Source of the DNA: Polytrichum commune
Taxonomy: Eukaryota > Streptophyta > Polytrichopsida > Polytrichales > Polytrichaceae
Direction: 5' to 3'
Assembly (NCBI GenBank): GCA_950295325.1
Contig: OX485808.1
Coordinates: 19,302,527 to 19,366,526, forward strand
DNA length: 64,000 bases
Shown here: piece after piece, positions 30,496 to 44,377 of the stretch
How positions within the stretch are numbered: position 1 is the first letter of the stretch
Layout of the letters: each line of letters starts with the position of its first letter
Made by a program: the position numbers and the translations under genes
The notes under the pieces: model-generated
Told to the model about the DNA's origin: nothing
Databases searched by the model: none
Seen by the model: the letters and a program-made list of their open reading frames with translations, nothing else

Positions 30496-33400
30496 GCCGA
30501 TTCGCCTCGACGAACGAAGATCCAATTTGACAAGTGTCTTTTGACACTACTAGGTCTAAATGGGATGAAGTCTTTTAGATACGAAGAATCAACAGTGGCT
30601 AATAGAATCCAATATGAAGATGGACATAACAAGACAAAATACCACAGAAATGTTAAATTCGACCGCATGATGTAACCTTAATTAAGGGACGTCGAAGCTT
30701 ATTTCAACATCACAATTTTTTAATTTTGGAGTTATTCCTTGGTCTCGGGCCTTCATAGGACCAACCCCCTCTAAGCATAGTTGTTTTCTTCTCCAACCCA
30801 AGCGTTTCCGACTTCAATCAATTTTTGATCGAAGGACCCGTTGTTAGTATTTAGTAGTTTGAGTGTATGTACTCCTTGAAAAGAAGTAGGTTATTCTTAA
30901 TATTCAAATAAAGTATTTTCTTATAGTTTATTTAGTCTTTGCATATTTGAATTCAAGTATATATATATATTTTTTTTGTTAGTGGAGCAAAATTAGTTCA
31001 TATAGAATATCATATTAGTTAGTGATTTTGAACCAAAAAGAGATAGTGTACTTCAGAAGCTTGTCACGTCTTACCTTTAAGTCTGATTCTAATATATCTT
31101 ATACGTATATATAGATGTTGAAGTCTTTATTCTAGAAAAAATAATTTCATTGAAATCTAAAATTTTGTTAAGAAGTTATGAGCGTTTCTGTGAGACAACT
31201 TCTACTGTGCTACTGCTAATTTTGTAGCTTCACCTCGGCTAGCTGTAGAGTCAATTTTCTATCATTTTTATATGTCTAGACAAGTCTTGAAGTTATATTT
31301 CTATTCATATTAGTTTTATTGAAATATAAAATTGTGATTAAAAACTATAAGTTTTTCCGTGAGACAGTTCACATAAACTTCATTTCTTCATATTTTTCAA
31401 ATAGTTAGAAAATTTAAAATATTATATTAGTATTTGGTCCCCTTTGTGTTAAATTTTAGTAGTTGAACTACATTAGAAGGGTCTAGGTTGCTGATTCTAT
31501 GGTAATTAAGCTTAGATTTGGCTAATTGGATACTTAGAAGGCTACCTACAACCTTCTCATTCAAACCTTAGAAAATGTTATTTGTTAACTAAGGGTGAGC
31601 ACGATTCAACCCTTTGGCTTGGAAACCAAAGGGGTGCCTACTTTACCTCACAAGTACGGTGGTTACTAACCGAACCTTTCTTCTTCAGGATTATAGACAA
31701 GAGGATCGACCATAGTCATTCAGTTATTTTTTAGACTCAAGAGAGCAGAGCTAGTTGAATATACACCCTCTTGGAAAGAGAGTGGTTAGTTTCCTCTTTA
31801 AAGTGTTTTAGTTAAGAAAGAGATTTACAATTTGCTTAGAAAAGTAAAGCCTTCTCAGTTTCAAGAATCCATTGTATGTCGAGCGGGAAGGAGTGTATGT
31901 GTGTACTGCCTATCTTTCTGTTTGTAATTTAAATAAAGATAACATTTTTTATCGAATAAGAAAAAGTTGTGTGTGTGCTTTGGATGAGTTATACAAGTTG
32001 AATACATTATGTACGAGTCATCTTCGTTTCACTAATATAAAAATACAATAATGTTCCTAAATATGATATGTCCACTGATAATGATTGAGAGATAATAGAT
32101 TATTGAAAATGAATATTGTGAGTAGGGATTATCTATTTTAGTACTATAGATATCCAATTCCACAGCTAGAATATATATGTCTAAGAAGGATGATCATATC
32201 TGTGTTGTTTTCTACCTCTGTATTATATCGAGGTCAAGTAAGAAGGAGAAGCAAGAATCATTAATTATTAAACCAATTGAGACTCCTAACTCATCCAAGC
32301 GAGGATACATGTGGCATTTTTGGGCCACCCCTTCTGAGGGAGCCTAAAAATGTCACACAAACCCTTCGGTGAAGGTGGCTTGCACTTGTAGGTGCCCAAG
32401 CTAAACCCGGATGATAGATGTATAACGTCAGTACTTAGATTTCTGGAGGAGAATTAAATATGCGTTGTAGTACCTCCGGAGGTTGAAAATTGGTTTTTTA
32501 CTATTGTGGCTCTAAATTCCACTAATCAATTTCATATCTAGTCCTAACTTAAACATACAACCTATGCTAAGCACAGACGCACCAGCCTTGGAACCAAGAT
32601 AATCCTTACTTGTGAATTGCGATGTCTCTGATACATACCAACCGGGTGTGACTCATACCATCCCTAGCTCAATGAACGGAATAACGACGATTTGATGGAT
32701 CATCTAATTCTTTCTTATTTCTTAACTTAGTTATATTTAATTTTCTAAGCGGGGGAGTTGGCCTAAGTCCCACCATTTACACAAATTCTTTCTTATTTAG
32801 TTAATTTCGTTTACACATCCTACCTTACTACATTCATATATTAGGCATCATCCCTTACCTGGTTGGTGCACCCCTTAGTTCGGAACCTTCTAAGGCCTTG
32901 TGCAGGTCCTTTGAAGGTCGAGTGATATCTTAAACCCTTCGGACATCAACGGTCCGAAGGGTGGTGTCACTCTACCGAGTTAAGTTTACGATTCGGGTCT
33001 CTTGCCAACAAGGATTTACGATTTATTTTGCATATTTTTAATTGTTAAGTGTGTTTACACTGGATAGACCACGAAATGCAACTTAATGGAACTAGAGTGA
33101 CGGACAACCTGTAGGTTCAACCTATTATACAATCTTCATAAATTGGGGCCATTATCCCAATCTACATGGCCAACAACATAATAGTGGATTCACGGATCAT
33201 TAATTACATTTTTCCACCAACAACATTCAGAGTGGTCGTGTCAGTGATTAATCCGACTTACCACATACGGAGCTTGCTAATAAATAAAGCTACTACCACA
33301 AAATATACTAAGGGGCCCGAGAACAATGGAGTTGGGTACCTCCTTGGCGGTCAAGTGACCTTACGAGATAAGCGAGTGGGTTTAGGAATGCATACATTGG

Positions 33401-36279
33401 CCGCGCTCCTTCCAACCCTAAATGGAAGGCTATGATTAGTTAGTTCACCTTAATTCTCCTCGGTTGATTGGGCTTGATGTAGGCCGAGTGGCTACTTCCT
33501 TCCTTGCTTCACTTCCCGAACGTTGATCTTGTCTTCTTCATTGTAGCTAAATTGATTATAAAGCTTATGTTAATTAACGACTAAAACATCATTTGTTTCT
33601 TTTGCATAACAACTTAGGCCTAAGTATAATATATTTACTTAGTGCACATAATTATCTTTCTAACGATCTAAAAATCACTTCAATCGGATAAGAAATGCAA
33701 AAGTTGTGAGGGTTGGAAGTGCGAGGTCGATTCAACCAATCCTTCCAATCCACCTATCCAACTTCCAACTTCAAAACTTCATAATAAATTCATTACTATT
33801 TAGATATGGGCTTTCTATACACCATTTGAAAACTATTAAGAATTGTTAATTAAAAAAAATATCATATTAACAAGTTAAGCCAAGATGAATCCAGAAGACT
33901 CCGTGTAATATAACAGTTAAACCATGATGTCTTAAACTACGTATCTCGCCTTTAAAAATTCATAACAAATTCATTTTTTATTCAAATCAAACACTTTAGT
34001 CAACCTTGGAAAGCTAAACAAAATATCTATTTAGAAAAAATACAATTTTTTAAAATTAAAAGGTTTATTAAGCTAGTAGGTCTAATCTAGCAGCCGCTAC
34101 CCAAATAAACACCATGTTTTTCTATTCCATCTTTGAAAATTCATAAATAATTATAACCTTAACCAAATCACAAATAGAAAATGGCTACAGATATCTATAA
34201 AAATCTCTTTAAGAGAAAAATGATAATTATTTTATTTTAGATCATGAACTAAGCGTTCACGCCATCAGCGGCTGAGGTCTACAATGCCTTTACTTGCAAT
34301 TATACAATCTAACCTACCTCTACAAAAGAAATGAAGAATTTTTTTGTATGTTAACAAATTCATATTCTAACTAGAAGATATAGTAGAAGAATTTCTCTAA
34401 CTTGGCTATTAGGCCATTGAGAATGCAAGATAGAAGTTTTTTTTCTAACTACATAGAAGCAAGGCTTCGTCCAAGCATTTAAAAGAAGAGAGATAATACA
34501 AAGTGAAAGAAGGGGTTTTTAAAACCCTCTCAAAAAAAGGTTGGACCCCTCCGCCATCAGCTTCATTTTTTTGAATCATTTTCCAAAATTTAGGCTTGGG
34601 GATTTTTCCGGTTGAGGTTGCCACCTTCTCGCGGAGGTGGCTCTGAAGGTAGACCTTAAAAATATTTCTAAATTTTCGCCATCATGTTGGTAAGGGGGCA
34701 AGTGGACAAGTAGCCCCATTGTTTTTTTTCTCCAATTGTCTTGTGTAGCCTATATTAACTAATAAACTAATATTTTCTTAGCTAGCATCTACTAACTTAA
34801 ATCTTAGCTAATTGTTTTTACTAGCTAGCATGTTTTTTTTACTTCGCTATTTTTTAGCACTACTTAGTTTTCATTTTAGCCAACCTTACCTTTCACTAGA
34901 TTTTTGTTTCTTCCGGTTGAAGGCCCAAAGTCCTCGGTAATTCACCTTCCTTCTTCTAAGCTAAATGCTAAATTAACTAATTTTTCCTAAATTCCTTATC
35001 AATTCAACATTTTAATGCTAGCATTCTAATTAAAAAGGTTCCCGCGGAGTGATGGCCCACTCTAAGGGTTCGCAGTTTGTCGCGATAACTATCTAGCAGA
35101 AGGGTAGAAGAAGAAAAAAATACAATATAGTCGCATAGAGAGGCAAACTAGTGTCTGGGAGTATGGCGCGTTTATCCCATATTGTTTGGGCGAATAGTGA
35201 AGGGCATGCATATAAAGTAAGCCCTCCCTTCTCTTTCAAGTTACTAGACTATGGCTTGACACTTGAGACTATGGTTGGATACTAAAACTATTTCCCCACC
35301 CTGTGAGACTTGACACTTGGTACTTTGTGACCGACACTTAAACTATGGTTGTTACATACTGGACTATGGACTCTGAGATTAGACTGCGGCCAATTGGTTT
35401 AGACTCGTTCGCTTAGTTACTGTCCAGTCGATTAGTCTTGGTTACTGGTTACTAGACTTTTGTTAACTTCATTTTGGTAAATTTCTTAAGTGAATAACTT
35501 AACTACATTATGAACTTCATCTTGTCTAAAGGAGAATAGTAATAAAAATGTTCATTTTATAACTATGAAATTAATAAAGAACCAAGGGAATTAATTTAGT
35601 CAACTATACTAATTTGTGGTATGGCCTATTGCCCTGAGCTACTCACATGTCCCTGGAATGTTTTGCACAGGTGTGGTTGACAAAACCATCTCCACATTAA
35701 ATATGAATTAAGTAATAAACTCAACAACCCACAGGGTTGAACCATTGCATTTCGTGATACACTAAATTGGTAACTAAAGGAGAAGAACTTATAGATGAAA
35801 ATTAAGGTGCCCTTGACCTTGGTTTTAGATGACTATGGCATATTCAAAGACTATTGTTGGGTTGTGACTCCTTGCTTTGTAATTTTAACTTAAAAGGAAT
35901 AATATGCCTGGGTGTTGGTTGTAAGGAAGAGACTGAACAATTACATGTACGGCATTGAGTGACCTTAACATCTTTATCCTTAAATTAATGAAACATGAAA
36001 CTCACCTAAGAACCAACTTTTCATAGGAATGTCTCATTAATTTTATTTTATAATCATTGTGATTTGTCAATCAACCTAATTGTGACAATCTATTGTTCAC
36101 TCATTTAGTCTTCCCTGTGTGGTTTTCTTAATTGGAACCCAATACCAAAAGTTAACTACAAGTCCCAAGTTCCAAGTCCCACTCATGTTAGCAAGTCCTA
36201 ACATGGAGACAAAGTCCCAACTTGTGAGCTTCAAATAATCACTAAAATATAGTGAATTATCATTAAAATAAAATCTTAA
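30496..36279. other. Gene-free AT-rich region with old LTR-type repeats
   Basis: 31170-31370 has two diverged units with TTCTGTGAGACAACTTC and TTCCGTGAGACAGTTC, a pattern often found in plant LTRs. 32300-32365 holds GTGGCATTTTTGGGCCACCC and GAGCCTAAAAATGTCACACA, resembling LTR ends. 33900-35000 is AT-rich. 35050-36120 shares phrases with 27900-28600. An 89-codon frame at 33166-33435 (plus) has no known motif. Confidence 0.5.
32934..32962. repeat. 11-bp perfect hairpin
   Basis: ACCCTTCGGAC (32934-32944) pairs with GTCCGAAGGGT (32952-32962) across a 7-base loop. The phrase AAACCCTTCGG also occurs at about 32357, next to an LTR-like boundary, so the hairpin may belong to a repeat end. Confidence 0.85.
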
Positions 36280-36364
36280 TTATTTAATGCAAATATATTC
36301 GTGGGACTTGGTTTGAGAGTTGAGTCTAGCTTTTTGCTCAACCCAATTCACAATAGAAGCCCCT

Positions 36365-36500
36365 GTTGTCACTAAGGGCCCCTCAAAATGGGGCCTCCCC
36401 CGATTTTGCCTGCCCGCCCGCCCGAGTGAGGTGCCCGCTCCTCCCTGCCCGCCTTGCTCTGCCCGGGAGGTGGCTCCCCCGCTCACGAGCGGCGAGCGAA
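36365..36500. repeat. GC-rich C-run island
   Basis: GCCTGCCCGCCCGCCCG and CCTGCCCGCCTTGCTCTGCC in an otherwise AT-rich setting. A similar, oppositely oriented island lies at 48490-48580 (GGGCAGGGCGTGGCGGG). Open frames on both strands here arise from base composition. Confidence 0.6.
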
Positions 36501-37129
36501 TTCAAACATATTCTTGGTTGGCTATGGCAGGGAGAATACTCGAAGTGAGAAGGTGGCATTTTTGGTGGCGTTGGATGGAGGGAATTTGGGAATTTTGCTT
36601 TCGATATGAATCTTGATGAGAATTTCGTGCATTCGACATGGTATGCTATGTCAGTGATTAGAAACACAAGCTCGTTAATCTTTGTGTCTATGCTGATTGG
36701 AAATAAGCACCTTGGGGGAAGGGGAGGGGGAGGTGGGTGAGTTCTGGACTTATAGAGAGAGTGTGATCGAGTGACCTAAATTTGCGAATTCAAGTGTTTC
36801 GGAGGTGCATGTGCATGCTCATTTTTTGGCAAGGTGAATCATTCTTCACCATCATCATCTTATTCTTCTTCTTTGGTGGTGCACTATGGTAACGACTCTT
36901 GCAGCATGCACCCTTTTTCCTCCACCGCCTCCTTTCTCCTCTTTTTCCTGTCTCTTTCCATACTCTCGGGTGCAATCACCACATTTATTTGATTGCCTCC
37001 AGAATGTGGTTCTTGGATCAGCGACAGCAAGGATGAGTGTTTTGGCGCTCGTTATCGCAGTTGAAATATCATTGTATTACCTATTGTGTGAGTGCAGGGG
37101 CATTGCATTGGTATCTATCTGTGGTAGCA

Positions 37130-38386
37130 CCCCCACAGGGCTCATCGTCTTTAGTACATGATGGTTTGAAGCTGCGACAAACATTATTAGAAGCACCAGC
37201 TCATTCGGTACATGTACATGGGGCAACTCGCGGAGCCAGTAGATGTGGAAGGCACTGTAACACTCCTCTACTTGGCAGACCGATTCGCTATTTCATCATG
37301 CATGGAACCACTGGCAAATGTGTTGAAGATGTTTCCGAGCACGCTGAACGATTGCTTGCTTATTCTTGGCTTGCCAAAGTCTCTGAAAGCCGAACGGGCT
37401 GTGCAACCTGTGGTTGAGCATTGCTGCAACTATCTTGTAGCAGAATTCCAGGCATGTTTCCTCTTGTTAACATTCTCCTCAGCAAAATTCATACATTCTT
37501 TCTGTGGATCTCTAAAAAATGTAACCCTTGTGGACCCGTTGCTTGAATCGTGAAGGTTCAGTAAAGTAGGCTCTGCACCCTCTTCTCCTATAATATTTAA
37601 CATACAATTAGTACGAGGCTGTAGTCATTATCTGATCATTTTTGGAGCTCAAAGGATTATCTTATTCGATATCAAAATTGAAGATTTCCTTTTTCTTCGT
37701 ACATGATCATATAGGTTCTTCTAATTATGTTGACTACTTCACCTAGAATAGTCAACAAATTTTGAGCTCAGAGTCTAATCTCTTGTAAGTACACGTCTTT
37801 TTGGTGTCCGTTTTTAGATTCAAACATGACCACACACCACTCATAGGTGTCTGATCAAGATAAGTGCCCGAATTGGGCATGCTTACCTTAGAGGTTAAAT
37901 TGTGTGTAGGGAATACCAAGCGGTGCAGAAGCTTAGAATCGCCCGAACTTCTCCCTTCCAAGCTTTGAGAATTATAGTGCAGAAGTGAAATTGAATGATG
38001 ACATGCTTGATGGTTTATCTTGTATACATGACCTCAATAATAACCGGCTGCTTAATTGCGTGTGGGATGTTCCTAGTGTTTAGGTTTTTGAAATGAGTTG
38101 GCAGTAGTTTTTGGATTTCAGTTACTACTGGTATGAGAATTTATTACTTAAATGTGTAAAAAAAAGGTAATATGTATACATGTGATGTGCTCTGAATTTC
38201 AATTCTCGTGTGGATCCTTTTGCATGATGGTTTCAGAACATTGCATCAAAGAAGGGGGACTTTCTGTCCCTTTCGATTGAGGGCGTGAAGGTTATCCTTG
38301 ACAGAGACGCTCTGATGGTTTCATATCAGGAGGAAAGCTGCATGAATTCTGAGAGATTGCAGATGAAATATAGTCCTGAAAATTAA
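37130..38386 (+). pseudogene. BTB-BACK protein fragment, LRB/POB1-like, with frameshift and GC splice donor
   Basis: 37197-37451 reads QLIRYMYMGQLAEPVDVEGT then LLYLADRFAISSCMEPLANV and LPKSLKAERAVQPVVEHCCN, ending VAEFQ. This matches the end of the BTB domain and start of BACK in plant LRB1/LRB2 (POB1), which are CUL3 ubiquitin-ligase adaptors. A second exon starts at 38237 after TTTCAG: NIASKKGDFLSLSIEGVKVI then LDRDAL. The exons join in phase 0, but the donor reads CAG|GCATGT rather than GT. Upstream the preceding residues (LRQTLLEA) are in another frame, one base off, near 37190. Similarity ends after DALMVSYQEE. I call it a pseudogene; a GC-AG intron could be functional. Confidence 0.6.
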
Positions 38387-39032
38387 GTAACGAAATTCAC
38401 AAAGTTTGCTACCCTTTCTGCAATTTTTTCCTGCTTCAAAAGCAATGCATTCCACTACAGATGTGCAGATGTTGCGTACATAACCACTTCTGTCATGCTC
38501 CATATTGATCAATAAGAACTCATAGGTATTATTGACCTGAGAGATATTTCTTTTCATGTTAGTGAGAGGAACTTTTTCTTGGGTTTCACAATCAGCATCT
38601 TGCTTCTTGAGGTTTGACATTTATGACTAAGGGGACCTTGTTTGTAAAGGGTACTTTTTGAGTGTATGATAATGGAAGAATATTGTGTGCGGTGTAATTC
38701 CTAGTTGAACAGCTTGATAATGTTCACCTGAGATGAAATTTATGCAGAGCTTAAAGAGGTTATTCTTGGATGTATATCTACTAAGAATATCTTGCTGGTG
38801 CAGGTGGCACATGATGGTCAAGAGGTTTTTTTCCTGCTTCAAAGTCCTAGAGCATATGCCTACAATAATGAGTAGGTACAAACTGCTCTTTATACTTCGA
38901 TTGTGACACTAGTTTTTCCTGTGGATGCTTCAGAAAAAAGATTGTAGTTGATTACGCCCTTGAAACCACATTGTATTTATATAGCACATCTAATTTAAGG
39001 ATCATTCATGGGCATTGTTGTACATGTGGTGC

Positions 39033-39141
39033 AGGTGGCCAAGCGGATGAAATTGAAAAAATTGTATGTGCATGTTGAAGCAAATAATCGGAATGCCTTG
39101 GCCTTATATGACAGTCTAGGATATGCATTGGAAGAGGAGTA
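39033..39141 (+). pseudogene. GNAT N-acetyltransferase C-terminal fragment
   Basis: After GGTGCAG at 39032 the frame reads VAKRMKLKKLYVHVEANNRN then ALALYDSLGYALEEE and TAG. YVHVEANNRNALALYDSLGY is the conserved acetyl-CoA-site helix and strand of GNAT enzymes (N..A..LY...GF). The upstream part of the domain (motif A, RGxGxG) is not found nearby in frame, though another exon-like stretch follows GGTGCAG at about 38803 (VAHDGQEVFF). Likely a relic or the last exon of a decayed gene. Confidence 0.6.
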
Positions 39142-39479
39142 GCCTCTAGAGGCAGAGAGTGTACTTCAAAGGCTTTGGAGGAGGTTGCTTAGCTTCTGGG
39201 ATTCATAAGAAATCTCTCGCCTATGATTATGTATCAAATGGTCAGCTTCAAAAGGTGTGCAGTAACTGTTCTCTACATTAAAGATTAGACATGAGGAGGT
39301 TGTTGCTCCTATACAAAAAGGGTGTAGTACATGTGTGGATAGTGTTGGTTTTTAGCGCAAAGAATCAGGTTATTAGAGATTAGAAATACGAGTTTGGAGA
39401 TAAATACTTCAATTTGTTATTTCATTATGTCTATGTTGTCAAAGACATCCATGATTTGATCTTCACGGGTGTGACATTT

Positions 39480-40109
39480 CAAGCATATGACTCAATAATT
39501 AAAAAACAAAATGATTATTTATAGACGAAGGATAAGACATATAGATCACACCATTGACTGTAAATCATAACATTATCCATTATGTGAAGCAATCAAAGTT
39601 TATCGCATCTTGGTTTTCATGGTTCATATGTAAATCAAATGGTAAAAATGAGTGTGTGGTTTAGGGTGTGCAAGTTACCGACCAAATCAATGTTCAATTT
39701 CGTAACACATTCTAAACCTTTGATGTTTATTCAATGAATGATTGAGTTATTCAAGAAGTTCAATCTAGAAAAATTTAAAATTTAAAATTAGAGCTTTGAA
39801 GTGAAGATATGAATGTCAATTTTAGGGTGAACATATGAGACTTTGAGAGTTCAAAGCTTTGAAGCTATATGCATATTGTTCTTGTAACTTTTGACGATTT
39901 TTTTTTTTTACATGAATGGTTTGGTGGGTGTGCAAGCTAGCAACCATTACCAATATTTATGGTTCATATGTAAAGAACACTAAGCATGAACTTGTGCAAT
40001 TCATGAAATATTTGAATTTGTAAGATTGAAAGAAATTTAACATTTCTTTTTGTGGATGTGTGTAGGTTGTCTTCTAACATGTGTTTGTGAACACATTAAA
40101 TTTGCTTCA
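39480..40109. other. 5' flank of the first MULE
   Basis: AT-rich, no gene. 40020-40109 (GTGGATGTGTGTAGGTTG and ACATTAAATTTGCTTCAATG) is repeated at about 46985-47110 ahead of a second, truncated copy of the same coding start, so this flank belongs to the element. Confidence 0.6.
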
Positions 40110-42178
40110 ATGGAAGAAGAAACTGAAGATTTACATGATGACTACATTTATCCATCAGATTTTGAGGAAGAGCTTGATTATGTTGTGCAAGTGGAGAACA
40201 TTGTTGGAGGTTCTTTCGAGAATTACAGGGAGACGTATTTCCACTTATCGGATTACGACTCTGAATTTGAAGGCCATGAAGAAATTCATCAAGGATTGCA
40301 TGAAAGTGATATAGACCATGCAAGTTCTTCATGTGCCGACTTTGACATTTCTAAACATGAGTTTTTTTTTTTTTTTGAGCATATTTTCATAGATATTTTT
40401 CCAAAGAATGTGCATTTTACATTTGGGAGTATGAAGCTCATGATTGATTGTTTGCAAACACAATCAACTTCTACATTTGAGCAAATTCGTCAATCGGATG
40501 CTAGTTTTCGACCCCTTCAAAAAAATCATGGACGTTATATAGACGTCAATGATGTTTTTCATACCGTAGAGAGATGGAAAAAACTTCAAGAGAGTGAAAT
40601 TGATTAATATCAATGATGAAGTAATTTTATCACCTATGAGACAAGATTCACTAGGACGGCAAATTCCTCCCATTGAGTTGTGGCCTTTCATAGTTCAAGA
40701 GTGTCATGTAAATGTTAATGGCAAACATTTATCATTAACTCTCACACTCAATGCGATTCGAAAAAAGTGGACAATGAATATTAGAGTGGGAGGAATTCAT
40801 AGTTCATATGTTGAAAATTGTCTTTGTTCTTGTGCAACTTGTGAGAATGTCAGGTTATGGGATGAGGTTCGTACTATTCCCCATCACCTTTTAGATGTCA
40901 CACTTCACCAAATATACAAAAAATATATGGTCTTACGTAAATTGCGACGAAATTATAAATGTAAAGATCAAATTGTGAAGTACTATCATTGTCATCGGCG
41001 TGGGAACAAAAAATGTTCTCATAGAAAGACATCTTTTATTAGACCTTCTCAAGAAAAAAATGCAAATCAAGATAGGAAATTCACGTCGTGTAGTTGTTAT
41101 TTTCAATTAAAAACGGTGGAAACCATGAGACATCATAATTGTGATCGTGACCTACAATTAGGACATGTTACATTTTTTGTGCATACGGAACACACATGAC
41201 ATGTTCCGGGTTTTGGAAGTCGATATCCTATTTTTACCAGTGCATCCAATGGTTATGGCTATGGCGAAGGAAAATTTAAAGATGATGATTTCTACATCGA
41301 CGGTGGCGTTTGCTTCCAACCGAAAGGCAAACAATATTAAAGCTATTGTGACGGAGTTGGAGAGAGTTACATATCGATTTTTCGTCATTGCAAAACAAGT
41401 GGCGCAATTGAGGTTTTCTATGAGATTGAATGGTAAGTTATATTTTTCTTAATGTATGTATCATTTAAAAAAGAATTGAAATTTTCATTACATATTTTAA
41501 AATATCGTCATCATTGTGATATGTAGATGCTTTGCGAAAGGACGTGGGATGCCGCTCAACTAGAATGTCGGATGTTACAAGATCAAGGAAAGGTCATATT
41601 TTATCCATCATACTTACCAAAAGATAAAGACCCAAGAAAACGTGATTTTGTTGTAATAATTCAAGATGAATGGATGCAAAATGTTGGGAGGAGATTTTCA
41701 AATGGAAATTCATGGGCTCTTGATTCTACTTTTTATACAAATCAATATGGTATTCCTTTGTATGCCGCAATTTTCCCAAACCAAGATGGAAAAGGAGTTC
41801 CGATATTTTATATGTTATGCAGAAGAGATGTGAAACGAAAATAAGAACAAAGTCATGAAGGTATCGCGTTGAAAGTAGCTCTTACTATTGTATTTGCATC
41901 CATTGGAGATGTGAGATCTTCTGTAATTCTTATCGATAAGCATAAGACGTCTCTAAATGCTATCAATGAAGTTGTTGGCAAGGATATTCATTGTTGGCAT
42001 GTAGAGAATGGAGAACAAATATAAATTGGTGGAAATGTGTTACTATGTCATTTTCATATTATGAAGGCTTGAAGTGAGAATCTTCTTTCTCGTGTTTATG
42101 CTATTGATAAAGACAATGTTTGGAGAGCATTGCATTTTTAATGCATTGTTCACAAGAACAACAATTTGACAACAATCT

Positions 42179-44377
42179 TGTAGACTCACAACATTACTAA
42201 GAGGAGAAGACAACAAAATTGAAGGAAGTGAGTGCCTAACGGCACTCAATCAATAAGGACTCAAACTAGCCAAAAGAATTCACAAAGAAGAATGCCGAAG
42301 AACACCGAAGAGAGCTCTCCGAAGCCCGACCACGGTTATAGGGTTCCTTTCCACAGAGATACAAGGAAGTCGCGCGGTTATAGGGCCCCTTACCCCACGG
42401 CAATGGGTCGCCAGCGGCTTAGTGTAGGAAAACTTAGAATTTAAAGGTAGGGACTATTATGTGAGTATGAAAGGGCTTATATGAGGAGTATATAGGGGTA
42501 TATAGGGATATTATGAAGTATGTAGGACTTGAATTACATTCTATTTAGTTTAAGTATATGAGATTTTGTCAAAGACAATTATGAAAGAAGAATACTAAGC
42601 AATTACAAGAAATATAAAGACATATAGGAATATGGTACATTCTACTAGTATGATCATTGGAATTTAAATCAATCAATATAAAGATTTGATTGATTCTCAA
42701 AAAGGAATTGGAATGTAGCCATGACAAGGATATAGTGGAATCTTAGAAATACGAACATTACAGAGAAAAAACGGTTATAACCGTTTAGGATAGATAGCAT
42801 CTACATATATTGAAGATAGTTAGTTATCTAGGAAAGTGGAGATAACAATCACTCTTATTATGGATTTTGAGATAGATAGAAAATACTATATAAGCGGAAC
42901 GATTTAGGGAGATCACACCTCATTTTCTACACAACGAAGTTATCACAAATTTGAGTGTCAAAAACACTTGAATTTCTTTGTATCTCTCCTCTCGGAGCTC
43001 TTTTACAATACAATATATTTTCCACAAATGCGTGTGACCTTTCTCTCTCTCTTTCTCAAGTCGAACTAACGAGTTGTCAATTGGTACTTGTGACTCAAGA
43101 GATTATTAAACGAGAGAAGAGTAGGTGCTTTGAGAAAGAACTCAAAGTATTAGTACGAGGGTGAAAACAAAGCGCTCAAGAAGAGTTGGAGTATCAATGG
43201 AACTTTGAGAGTAGTTATTGTAAGTAGTAACGACAATTTGACTTGAACGTCAGAATTACGATTGACTCTCTAAAGTGGAACTTATCATTGAACTCCTCAA
43301 AAGGAAATTATAAATATACATGTGATTGAATGATTGAAGAATTATATGCATGATATGATTAAAGCAAAACCACTTAACGATTACAAACTCCTTCAAAAGA
43401 TGAGGAGCTTATTATTGAAAACTACACAATTGGCTTATAAGTATTATACATATTATACTACATATTGATTGTTGAACTTATGATTGACAAGAATGATGAA
43501 GACATTAATTCACATCAAAGTTTGAATACATATGAATGAAATAATATTGATATAAGATATTCTACTTACTATAATTGTTATTGGAATTTCTTTCTTTAAG
43601 TTTTTTTGTGAGTTGTTGGATGTGATTACAATTTGAAGGATTATTTATTCAAGAGAAGATCTCTCTCTCTCTCTTGAGCAAAACTCAAGAGAGATAGGTT
43701 TACTTCTCGTCATTAAGAAACACTTTGTAGTAAAAGTGTTTTCTCCCTTAAGATACTTTGTGAGTTGTTGGATGTCATTACAAGTGACGGATCAACTATT
43801 GAAGAGAAGAGTTCTCTCTCTTGAGTAAAACTCAAGAGAGTTATAATTACTATCGTCATTAAAAAACACTTTGAAGTTAAACGTGACATTGCAAAACAAT
43901 CAATGATGTGTTCATGAAATTTCAACTACTATATGTATACATGTCAAGTTACAATATTATAAGTAGTAACACTTGAGCTTAAAAATGAAGACTCAAGAAT
44001 ATTAGATCTTCTTCATCATTATAAGTTTACTATCATTTGTATGATTGATGTTTATGAACTACGAACCTTAAGGATTCATATAACTTATTGAAACTATATT
44101 ATTATTAAGAATATTGTTACACCTCTTGAAGCTTTCTTTACATCTAACGGTTCTTATTATCAATGATGCCTTACATTGAGAATAAGAATTAAGATAATGA
44201 AATTGTGTTCACTCCGATAAATATATTCATATCATAAGGAGAAGAGAGGGATTATTAATTCGAGACCGAACATATTAATGAGGCACGGTAGTTCTCAAGC
44301 AAATATAAATTTACGTGATGTCTCACCGTGAGTCTTCTTGAGCTAAATTGCAAGGGAACGACTCACGGGGTGCATCA
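42179..44377 (+). mobile_element. Solo LTR (2199 bp) inserted in the MULE coding frame
   Basis: Starts TGTAGACTCACAACATT and ends GGGGTGCATCA, flanked by AATCT at 42174-42178 and 44378-44382. Joining the flanks at one AATCT restores the transposase reading frame (FDNN then LKKFYENF). TG...CA ends with a 5-bp duplication and no internal genes mark a solo LTR. ACTATATAAGCGG at 42886-42898 is a TATA box in plus orientation. Two 152-bp direct units start at 43608 and 43760 (GTGAGTTGTTGGATGT) and include the pairing CTCTTGAG/CTCAAGAG. Confidence 0.9.
42884..42898 (+). promoter_or_regulatory. TATA box of the solo LTR
   Basis: ATACTATATAAGCGG, followed within about 30-40 bases by ATCACACCTCATTTTCTACA, a plausible start region. 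Position about 700 bp into the LTR fits a U3/R boundary. Confidence 0.55.

Noticed and set aside
36280-36667. Frames of 60-98 codons on both strands
   Set aside because: They arise from a GC-rich low-complexity island with few stop codons; no domain and no splice context.
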